Part shown: in pieces, positions 6,705-13,039 of the stretch
Numbering within the stretch: position 1 is the first letter of the stretch
How the letters are laid out: the number at the start of each line of letters is the position of its first letter
DNA from: Lachnospiraceae bacterium
GTDB lineage: Bacteria; Bacillota; Clostridia; Lachnospirales; Lachnospiraceae
Length of the DNA stretch: 15,413 nt
Direction: 5' to 3'
Assembly (NCBI GenBank): GCA_009774215.1
Contig: VSNH01000086.1
Span: 1 to 15,413, forward strand
Position numbers and translations under genes: made by a program
The notes under the pieces: generated by a model
Databases searched by the model: none
Told to the model about the DNA's origin: nothing
The model's input: only the letters and a program-made list of their open reading frames with translations

Positions 6705-7820
6705 ATGTCCCAGCCCCTTACCCCCGAAACCATAGATAACGCCATCGCCGCTTTCTGTCTGAAGGGCAGCCCGCTTGATACGCGCCCCTACGGAAACGGC
6801 CATATCAACGACACCTTCCTGGTGACCTACGACGATGCCGGAACAAAACAAAAATATATATTACAGCGGATGAACCATTCCATTTTCAAAGAACCTCGTG
6901 CGCTTATGGAAAATGTGGCGAATGTTACGGCCTTTCTGCAAAAAAAGATTTCGGAGCGGGGCGGCGATCCTGCCCGCGAGACCTTAAGCGTCATAAAGAC
7001 GAAAAACGGCGAAAACTATTTTGAGGATAGTTTACATAATTTCTGGCGTGTCTTTCCTTTTATTGATAATACTTTCTGTCTGGAAAAGGTGGAAAATTCG
7101 CGGGATTTCTACGACTGCGCAGTTGCCTTCGGTGATTTTCAAAGGCAGCTTGCCGACTATCCTGCCGGGACACTGCACGAGACGATCCCCCGCTTCCACT
7201 ACACGCCTTCCCGCTTTCAGGACTTCAAAAAGGCGGTGGCTGACGATCCGCTGGGGCGCGCCGCTTCGGTACAGCCTGAGATCGACTTCGCCCTTGCAAG
7301 GGAAGCGGACACCCATGTGCTCACGGATCTTCTGGAAAAAGGGGAGCTTCCCCTGCGGGTGACCCACAACGACACAAAGTTAAACAACATTCTCTTTGAC
7401 AACGACACGCGAAAGGCGCTGTGCATCATCGACCTGGACACGGTAATGCCCGGTCTGTCACTGTATGACTTCGGAGACTCCATTCGCACCGGTGCAAGCA
7501 CGGGCGCGGAGGACGAGACCGACCTTTCCAAAATAGAACTGGATCTCTCCCTGTTCGAGACTTTTACGGAAGGGTTCCTGAAAGGATGCGCAGGCAGCCT
7601 CACGCCTCTGGAAATCAAAATGCTGCCCATGGGCGCAAAACTTATGACCTACGAGTGCGGCATCCGTTTTCTGGCCGATCACCTGTCCGGGGACGTTTAC
7701 TTCAAGATTCACCGCGAAAACCATAACCTTGACCGCGCCAGAACACAGTTTAAGCTGGTGGCGGATATGGAAAAGAAATGGAAGGAAATGGCGGAGATTG
7801 TCACGCGCCTTTCCTTATGA
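6705..7820 (+). CDS. nahK: N-acetylhexosamine 1-kinase (APH/phosphotransferase family)
   Basis: A 371-residue kinase, the size of bifidobacterial NahK (LnpB), which phosphorylates GlcNAc and GalNAc at C1. Visible kinase-fold features are the N-terminal YGNGHINDTFLV nucleotide loop (29-40), the Brenner-type VTHNDTKLNNIL (219-230) with Asp223 as catalytic base, and the metal-binding IIDLDTVMPG (241-250). The ATG has AAGGAGG (6691-6697) seven bases upstream. It lies 135 bp after lnpA on the same strand, and the gap holds only a weak 5-bp hairpin (6590-6606), so the two are probably co-transcribed. Together they turn GNB/LNB into galactose 1-phosphate and N-acetylhexosamine 1-phosphate. The uridylyltransferase and epimerase of the bifidobacterial cluster are missing nearby and must be encoded elsewhere. 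Its TGA directly abuts the convergent purF stop codon. Confidence 0.92.
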   Translation: MSQPLTPETIDNAIAAFCLKGSPLDTRPYGNGHINDTFLVTYDDAGTKQKYILQRMNHSIFKEPRALMENVANVTAFLQKKISERGGDPARETLSVIKTKNGENYFEDSLHNFWRVFPFIDNTFCLEKVENSRDFYDCAVAFGDFQRQLADYPAGTLHETIPRFHYTPSRFQDFKKAVADDPLGRAASVQPEIDFALAREADTHVLTDLLEKGELPLRVTHNDTKLNNILFDNDTRKALCIIDLDTVMPGLSLYDFGDSIRTGASTGAEDETDLSKIELDLSLFETFTEGFLKGCAGSLTPLEIKMLPMGAKLMTYECGIRFLADHLSGDVYFKIHRENHNLDRARTQFKLVADMEKKWKEMAEIVTRLSL

Positions 7821-9212
7821 CTATTTTTCTGACGTCCCGCCGCACTCCATCGGATAAACGCCGTCAAAGCACGCTTTGCACAGTGGCAAACCCTCCGCCA
7901 TCTCAGACAGATCCTCCCGGCGCATATAGCCGAGGGAATCCGCCCCAATCATTTCACGGATCGCCTCCTCGCTGTGGTTCGCCGCAATGAGCTGGGAGTT
8001 GGAGGGCACGTCGGTGCCAAAATAGCACGGATAGAGGAAGGGCGGCGAGCTGATTCTCACATGCACTTCTCTGGCCCCCGCCTCCTTCAACATGCGGATC
8101 AGGTTGGCTATGGTGGTTCCCCTCACGATGGAATCATCCACCAACACGATCCGCTTATCCTTTACCGCCGATTCCAGCACGCTAAGCTTCATGCGGACGG
8201 CGGACTCCCGCTCCGTCTGGGTCGGCTTAATAAAAGTCCTTCCTATGTAACTGTTCTTATAAAACGCCAGCCCGAAGGGGATTTTGCTCTCCTGCGCGTA
8301 GCCCTGCGCCGCCGGAAGACCCGACTCCGGCACGCCGGTCACCAAATCCGCCTCCACGGGATAGGATTTTGCAAGCATCCTCCCGGCCCGGATTCTGGCG
8401 TCGTACACCCGCACCCCATCCATCGTGCTGTCCAGTCTGGCAAAATAAATGTACTCAAAAATACAGTGGGCGCACTTTTCTTCCTTCGGCAGCATCTGCG
8501 ATCTGACCTCCCCGCCGGAAACCGTAACAACCTCACCCGGCAGAATATCCCGCACAAATTCTGCTCCCACAGCGTCCAGCGCGCAGGACTCCGAGGCCAG
8601 CACAAAAGTCTCTCCCCGCTTTCCGAGACATAAGGGTTTTAAGCCGTAAGGATCCCGCACGCCGATCAGCTTCCTCGGACTCATAATGACCAGCGCATAG
8701 CCGCCCTTTATTTTCAGAGCCGTCTTATAGACCGCCTCCTCCACCGTCGCCGAATGCACCCGTTCTCTGGCAATATGGAAGGCGATCACCTCCGAGTCCG
8801 TGGTTGTGTGAAAAATCGCTCCGTTCTGGATCAACTCCCACTTCAATTCCGGTGTGTTGATCAGATTGCCGTTGTGGGCGAGAGCCAACGTCCCCTTGAT
8901 ATAGGACAGCACCAGCGGCTGTGCATTCTCCGCCACAGACGCCCCCGTGGTGGAATAGCGCACATGTCCCAGACCGATATTGCCCTCCATCTTCCCCAAA
9001 ACCTCTTTTGTGAGCACCTCGCTCACCAGCCCCAGATCCTTGTGAAAGGAAACATTCCCACGCTCCTTATCGGTTCTGGAGACTGCCATCCCGCAAGCCT
9101 CCTGACCTCTGTGCTGCAATGCCGTCAGACCGTAGTAGAGGGAGGGCGCCACATTCTCCCCCTCCGGCCCGTACATACCGACAACGCCGCAGGCTTCTTT
9201 TATCTCAGCCAA
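7821..9212 (-). CDS. purF: Amidophosphoribosyltransferase
   Basis: A 463-residue enzyme for the first committed step of purine synthesis (PRPP plus glutamine to 5-phosphoribosylamine). Cys8 follows a 7-residue propeptide (MAEIKEA), so the N-terminal nucleophile would be exposed by processing. The class-II glutaminase domain spans about 8-235 (HVRYSTTG 83-90, AHNGNL 112-117). The phosphoribosyltransferase domain carries the PRPP motif IVLVDDSIVRGTT (355-367). Cys250, Cys396, Cys445 and Cys448 match the 4Fe-4S ligands of the Bacillus-type enzyme. Translation starts at TTG (9210-9212) with GGAGG (9221-9225) eight bases upstream; no better ATG is in frame. No other pur gene is adjacent, so it is solitary here. 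Its leader contains a structured repeat element and a terminator-like hairpin. Confidence 0.96.
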   Translation of the reverse strand: MAEIKEACGVVGMYGPEGENVAPSLYYGLTALQHRGQEACGMAVSRTDKERGNVSFHKDLGLVSEVLTKEVLGKMEGNIGLGHVRYSTTGASVAENAQPLVLSYIKGTLALAHNGNLINTPELKWELIQNGAIFHTTTDSEVIAFHIARERVHSATVEEAVYKTALKIKGGYALVIMSPRKLIGVRDPYGLKPLCLGKRGETFVLASESCALDAVGAEFVRDILPGEVVTVSGGEVRSQMLPKEEKCAHCIFEYIYFARLDSTMDGVRVYDARIRAGRMLAKSYPVEADLVTGVPESGLPAAQGYAQESKIPFGLAFYKNSYIGRTFIKPTQTERESAVRMKLSVLESAVKDKRIVLVDDSIVRGTTIANLIRMLKEAGAREVHVRISSPPFLYPCYFGTDVPSNSQLIAANHSEEAIREMIGADSLGYMRREDLSEMAEGLPLCKACFDGVYPMECGGTSEK

Positions 9213-9242
9213 TGATATCTCCTCCGTTTTCTGACTTTCCCT

Positions 9243-9370
9243 GCGCGCATAAGCAGACTCGAAATGTTCCGCATTTCTCGTTCGCGTTGCCCGTCAGAAG
9301 GATTCCAAAATATGCCCTCATGCAAGCATGGTGCATATTTCGCACTCCTTCTGACTCTGCTTATACGCGC
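9243..9370. repeat. Structured palindromic element, copy 1 (purF leader)
   Basis: A 128-bp element folding as nested stems: GCGCGCATAAGCAGA (9243-9257) with TCTGCTTATACGCGC (9356-9370, one imperfect pair); GAAATG/CATTTC (9261-9266/9272-9277); GTCAGAAGGA/TCCTTCTGAC (9293-9302/9346-9355); AAATATGC/GCATATTT (9308-9315/9333-9340); CATG-CAAG-CATG (9319-9330). A homologous element lies at 12834-12957 with several stems changed on both sides. The unpaired stretch TCTCGTTCGCGTTGC (9277-9291) is nearly identical in both. It lies between a terminator hairpin and purF. It could be a structured RNA or a small palindromic mobile repeat; I do not recognise it as a known family, and its strand is undecided. 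Confidence 0.8.
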
Positions 9371-9409
9371 AAAAAGGGACAAAGAAATCCTTTCAGACCT
9401 CTTTGTCCC
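9371..9409 (-). terminator. Rho-independent terminator (minus strand)
   Basis: On the minus strand, GGGACAAAGA (9400-9409) pairs with TCTTTGTCCC (9376-9385) and is followed by TTTTT (9371-9375), a standard intrinsic terminator. It can end transcripts from the araC-type gene 135 bases upstream. Because a candidate promoter lies immediately before it, it could instead act as an attenuator at the start of the purF leader. Confidence 0.7.
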
Positions 9410-9418
9410 AACGTGTTT

Positions 9419-9447
9419 ATTCTACCACAGATGATTTATTTTTTCCA
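9419..9447 (-). promoter_or_regulatory. Candidate promoter upstream of the purF leader
   Basis: Minus-strand TGGAAA (9442-9447), 17 bp, then TAGAAT (9419-9424) with an extended -10 TGG (9425-9427). Transcription would start near 9412, a few bases before the terminator hairpin. No better promoter is visible between that hairpin and purF. The -35 is weak, so this could be chance in an AT-rich stretch. Confidence 0.35.
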
Positions 9448-9544
9448 GTGTTCTTTTATGAATCTCCTGTCACTCTATGATTTTATCAATTTTATCGTTA
9501 CAATATGAGTAAATCATATCTCAAATGCAAAGTCTATTCCATCA

Positions 9545-10546
9545 TCAGGGTGCTTTCGACCCGACCGGCTGATTACGCTTCCGATATTCCTTCGGGGAAC
9601 AGCCCACTCTCTTCAAAAACTGCCTGTTAAAGTTGGAAAGATTGCTGTAGCCGCAGGCAAAGGCGATATCCGCGATCTGCTCCCCGCCATCACCGAGCGC
9701 CTCGCAGGCCGCCTGAATCCGCAGCTGGGTCAGATGCTCGATGGCCCCGATTCCCACCGCCTTCCGGAAACACCTCATAAAGTGGCTCCTGCTCAGATGC
9801 ACTAGCCCCGCAAGCCGCTCCACCGTAATATCCTCCCTGAAATGCTGCGCCATATACTCAAGCGCCGGACGGATGGTTTCAGTCTCACCCTCCACGCCGT
9901 CTGTCTCAAACAAAATCTCCCCTCTCTCCTCCAGAATCCAGATCAGACGCAGAAGTTCACTTTTTAACAGCAGATCCGAGCGTGCCGAATCGTCATGCAC
10001 ACAGGAAAAGACCCTCTCAATCAGAGGCCTCAGTTCCTCATAAACCGCCGCTGCCCTGCGGATGCAGACACTCGTGCAGACATTGCCCTTTACCATCGGA
10101 CGGATACATTCATTCGTACAGCGGTCGCCGCTGCCCATACCAAGCATGACAGGGTTAAATACAAGGGCGTCGTATATCAATGCCCCTGTTCCCTCCTTGG
10201 CTTGTCCGTCTCCAGAACCGCTCCCCATGCCGCACGGCTCCTCTGCCGCTGCCGCCTTCCGTTCCCCGCACGGATAAGCAGCATGCAGCATGTTGGGCGG
10301 CACAAGCAGAAGTTCCCCCTCTTCCGCCTCCAGTTTCCGGCTGCCACAGATAAACTCCCCCCTGCCCTGCCGTATATGAATCAACTCAAACTCACTGTGC
10401 CAGTGCACAGGCACATTCGCAAACCATTCCGGCAGCCTGCACTCATAATAGCTGTAGGGAATCCATGTGGTGCTGTGCTGTCTCCTTTCCTGCGTCTCCC
10501 TGTCCGGCATTCTCCCGCCACCTTCCTTTCCGTATTCTGTCATCAT
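9545..10546 (-). CDS. AraC-family transcriptional regulator with cupin sensor domain
   Basis: Up to 333 residues. The N-terminal half has the cupin-like sugar-sensing pattern of AraC proteins (PVHWHSEFELIHIRQGRGEF, then LLVPPNMLHAAYP). The C-terminal ~100 residues hold the paired helix-turn-helix domain (ITVERLAGLVHLSRSHFMRCFRKAVG, then IADIAFACGYSNLSNFNRQFLKRVGCSPKEYRK). An insert rich in Gly, Ala and Glu (about 92-118) interrupts the sensor half. The start is uncertain: the longest frame begins at 10546, but the ATG at 10508-10510 (Met13) has the better ribosome-site context (AAGGTGG) and still keeps the whole cupin. It is divergent from the GH31 gene, which it probably activates in response to a sugar; the ligand is unknown. 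Confidence 0.9.
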   Translation of the reverse strand: MMTEYGKEGGGRMPDRETQERRQHSTTWIPYSYYECRLPEWFANVPVHWHSEFELIHIRQGRGEFICGSRKLEAEEGELLLVPPNMLHAAYPCGERKAAAAEEPCGMGSGSGDGQAKEGTGALIYDALVFNPVMLGMGSGDRCTNECIRPMVKGNVCTSVCIRRAAAVYEELRPLIERVFSCVHDDSARSDLLLKSELLRLIWILEERGEILFETDGVEGETETIRPALEYMAQHFREDITVERLAGLVHLSRSHFMRCFRKAVGIGAIEHLTQLRIQAACEALGDGGEQIADIAFACGYSNLSNFNRQFLKRVGCSPKEYRKRNQPVGSKAP

Positions 10547-10585
10547 CTCCCGCCTGGAGCCATTTTGTCCCTACATTTCACCAAT

Positions 10586-10603
10586 ATGATACAATAGTAT
10601 CAT
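10586..10603. promoter_or_regulatory. Palindrome over the araC-type promoter
   Basis: ATGATAC-AATA-GTATCAT is a perfect 7-bp-arm inverted repeat in the divergent region between the AraC-type regulator and the GH31 gene. It covers the regulator's presumed -10. It may be an operator for autoregulation or for another factor. AraC proteins more often bind direct or asymmetric half-sites, so assignment to this AraC protein is tentative. Confidence 0.4.
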
Positions 10604-10621
10604 TATGAGGTAGTATTTCAA
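10594..10621 (-). promoter_or_regulatory. Promoter of the AraC-type regulator
   Basis: Minus-strand TTGAAA (10616-10621) and TACTAT (10594-10599) are separated by 16 bp. The -10 lies inside the palindrome at 10586-10603. The start point would fall near 10587, some 40 bases before the longest-frame start codon. Confidence 0.5.
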
Positions 10622-10790
10622 TAGCATTTCCCGTCCAAGTAATAATATTATACTATTATAATCGACATATCTTCATTGTTCCACAAAAAACGTGCTGAAA
10701 CAATGGATGGGAAATCTGACGAGTGTGTGGATTGTAATATTTTTTTGGACATTTGACACAGAATAAGAAAAAGAAAAGGAGGCAGATGAC

Positions 10791-12818
10791 ATGACATTTG
10801 AAAAGGAAGGCGGCGCGCTGGTATGCCGCCATGCAGGCGAAACCCTGCGGATTGAGCCCTGGGGAAAGGACTCCTTCCGAGTGCGCGCCGCCATGTCACC
10901 AAAATTTACCGAAAACGACTGGGCGTTGACCGAAACAGTCGAAAAATGTGACACGCAGATTGCCATCGAGGAGGAGGATCACTGGGTAGGCGACGGCACC
11001 ATCGACAAGCGTCCGATCGCCACCATTGTAAACGGGCATCTCAAGGCTGTTGTAAATTTCGCGGGCATTATCTCCTTCTACCGCGACCACAAACTGATCC
11101 TGCAGGAATATTTCAGATATTACGACGGCACGCTCTCCAGAGAAAGCCGCTGCTTAAAGCTGGTAAACCGGGAATGGAAGGGCGTGATCGGCGGCAGCGA
11201 GTACTCCCTGAACGTGAAATTTGAGAGTGACAAAAAGGAAAAAATTTTCGGCATGGGACAGTATCAGCAGGACTGTCTGGATTTGAAAGGCTGCGTCTTA
11301 GAGCTTGCACAGCGCAACTCCCAGATTTCCGTGCCCTTCGCCGTCTCCTCCCTCGGCTACGGCTTTCTCTGGAACAACCCCGCCGTGGGCCGCGTGAGCT
11401 TCGGCAAGAATTACACGGAATGGATTGCCCGCGCAACGAAAGAGATGGATTACTGGATCACCGTGGCTGACACACCGAAGCAGATTGTCGAGAACTACAC
11501 CGCCGTCACGGGACGGGCGGAAATGTTCCCCGAAGACCTGATGGGGCTGTGGCAGTGCAAGCTGCGCTACCGCACGCAGGAGGAGGTGCTGGAGGTTGCG
11601 CGCCGGTATCAGAAAGAGGGCATCAAAATCGACCAGATTGTTATCGACTTTTTCCACTGGACGGTGCAGGGCGATTGGAAATTTGACGAAAAATACTGGC
11701 CCGACCCGAAGGCTATGGTGGATGAACTGCATGAAATGGGTATTAAAGTGATCGTGTCGGTTTGGCCTTCCGTTGACCGCAAGAGCGAAAACTTCGGCCC
11801 TATGATGGAGCGCGGCCTGCTCATCCGGACAGAGCGCGGCGCAGCGCAGACCTACGACTTTCAGGGCGACTGTGTGGAGATCGATCCCTTCAACCCCGAA
11901 ACCCGCAAATACGTGTGGGACGTGTGCAAAAAGAATTATTACGACTACGGCATCGACGCTTTCTGGCTGGACAATTCCGAGCCCGATTACGGCGTGTACG
12001 ACTTTGAAAACTACCGTTACTTTGACGGCCCCGCGCTGGCGGTGAGCAATCTTTATCCCCAGCTTTACAGCCGTGTGTTCTACGACGAAATGACCAAGCT
12101 GCAGAAAGAACCCGTAGTGAATCTGCTGCGCTGCGCATGGGCCGGCTCCCAGAAGTACGGCAACGTGGTGTGGTCGGGCGATGTGCCCAGCACCTTTGAA
12201 GCCTTTGCTGACCAGATCCAGTGCGGCCTTAACATGGGACTGGCGGGCATTCCCTGGTGGACGACGGATATCGGCGGCTTTATGACCGACGACGTGGACG
12301 ACCCGGACTTCCGGCAGCTCCTGATCCGCTGGTATCAGTTTGCCGTGTACTCTCCCGTGCTGCGTATGCACGGCGACAGAGGCCCTTACAATATCCCGCC
12401 GCTTGACGATCGCGACTGGGGCGGCAGCTATCTCCATACCGGCCAGCCCAACGAGCTGTGGAGCTACGGCGAAGACAATTACGCCATTATGAAAAAGTAT
12501 TACAACGTGCGCATCTCACTGCACGACTATATCAAAAAGCTGTACGAGGAGGCGCACACGAACGGTTCCCCGCTTCTGCGCGCCATGTTCTACGAGTTTC
12601 CGGCGGACGAAAAATGCTGGGAAACAGAGGATCAGTATATGTTTGGCGATCGTTTCCTCGTGGCGCCAATCCTTCATCTGAACGAGTGGAAACGCGAGGT
12701 CTATCTCCCCGCCGGAAAGTGGAAACTGACCTCCACCGACGAGGTGTGCGAGGGCGGACGCACTGTCAGCGTGGACGCACCCATCGACTATATGCCGGTG
12801 TTTGAACGCATGGCCTGA
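10791..12818 (+). CDS. Glycoside hydrolase family 31 (alpha-xylosidase/alpha-glucosidase-like)
   Basis: A 675-residue retaining alpha-glycosidase. An N-terminal beta-sandwich (1-245) is followed by the catalytic TIM barrel (about 250-590) and a short C-terminal beta domain. Motifs are IDFFHW (285-290), the nucleophile region DAFWLDNSEPD (389-399) with Asp394, the acid/base region WSGDVPSTFE (461-470) with Asp464, and GIPWWTTDIGGF (486-497). It is about 100 residues shorter than YicI-type alpha-xylosidases, consistent with a reduced C-terminus. No signal peptide is seen, so it acts inside the cell on imported oligosaccharides. The ATG has AAGGAGG (10776-10782) eight bases upstream. The divergent AraC-type gene is the likely regulator. 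Alpha-xylosidase versus alpha-glucosidase activity cannot be decided from the motifs visible here. A structured repeat and terminator follow the gene. Confidence 0.92.
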   Translation: MTFEKEGGALVCRHAGETLRIEPWGKDSFRVRAAMSPKFTENDWALTETVEKCDTQIAIEEEDHWVGDGTIDKRPIATIVNGHLKAVVNFAGIISFYRDHKLILQEYFRYYDGTLSRESRCLKLVNREWKGVIGGSEYSLNVKFESDKKEKIFGMGQYQQDCLDLKGCVLELAQRNSQISVPFAVSSLGYGFLWNNPAVGRVSFGKNYTEWIARATKEMDYWITVADTPKQIVENYTAVTGRAEMFPEDLMGLWQCKLRYRTQEEVLEVARRYQKEGIKIDQIVIDFFHWTVQGDWKFDEKYWPDPKAMVDELHEMGIKVIVSVWPSVDRKSENFGPMMERGLLIRTERGAAQTYDFQGDCVEIDPFNPETRKYVWDVCKKNYYDYGIDAFWLDNSEPDYGVYDFENYRYFDGPALAVSNLYPQLYSRVFYDEMTKLQKEPVVNLLRCAWAGSQKYGNVVWSGDVPSTFEAFADQIQCGLNMGLAGIPWWTTDIGGFMTDDVDDPDFRQLLIRWYQFAVYSPVLRMHGDRGPYNIPPLDDRDWGGSYLHTGQPNELWSYGEDNYAIMKKYYNVRISLHDYIKKLYEEAHTNGSPLLRAMFYEFPADEKCWETEDQYMFGDRFLVAPILHLNEWKREVYLPAGKWKLTSTDEVCEGGRTVSVDAPIDYMPVFERMA

Positions 12819-12833
12819 CCCGCTATATTCCAT

Positions 12834-12957
12834 GCATAAGCAGACTCGAAATGCTTCGCATTTCTCGTTCGCGTTGCTCGTCAGAAAGCGGCAGAGACAG
12901 TCTCGCGTGCAAGCACGCATCCTGTCTCCACCGCTTTCTGACTCTGCTTATGCGCGC
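12834..12957. repeat. Structured palindromic element, copy 2 (after GH31 gene)
   Basis: A 124-bp homologue of the element at 9243-9370. Stems are GCATAAGCAGA/TCTGCTTATGC (12834-12844/12943-12953), GAAATGC/GCATTTC (12848-12854/12858-12864), GTCAGAAAGCGG/CCGCTTTCTGAC (12880-12891/12931-12942), GAGACAG/CTGTCTC (12894-12900/12922-12928) and GCGTGC/GCACGC (12905-12910/12913-12918). The inner stems have different bases from copy 1 yet pair fully, while the outer stem and the stretch TCTCGTTCGCGTTGC are conserved. It lies between the convergent GH31 and chemoreceptor genes and ends against a terminator hairpin through an AAAA link, as copy 1 does. Confidence 0.8.
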
Positions 12958-13006
12958 AAAAGGAGGATGGAAACAGGACACGCCCTGTACTCCATCCTCC
13001 TCTTTT
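12958..13006. terminator. Bidirectional intrinsic terminator
   Basis: AGGAGGATGGA (12961-12971) pairs perfectly with TCCATCCTCCT (12991-13001), with an inner ACAGG/CCTGT stem (12973-12977/12984-12988). TTTT lies at 13003-13006 on the plus side, and AAAA (12958-12961) gives a T-run on the minus side. It can stop both the GH31 and the convergent chemoreceptor transcripts. Confidence 0.75.
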
Positions 13007-13039
13007 GTATGTTGATAACCTTCTCTCGCTTTTTAATCC

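Noticed and set aside
9213..9370. Purine riboswitch or PurBox upstream of purF
   Set aside because: No purine-aptamer core sequence and no clear pair of CCGAAC-type PurBoxes could be found; the structured element does not resemble the purine aptamer.
11298..12437. Long open frame (379 codons) antisense to the GH31 gene
   Set aside because: It is the reverse shadow of a clear GH31 gene with intact catalytic motifs. The peptide has no recognisable domain, and GC-rich third positions create such frames.
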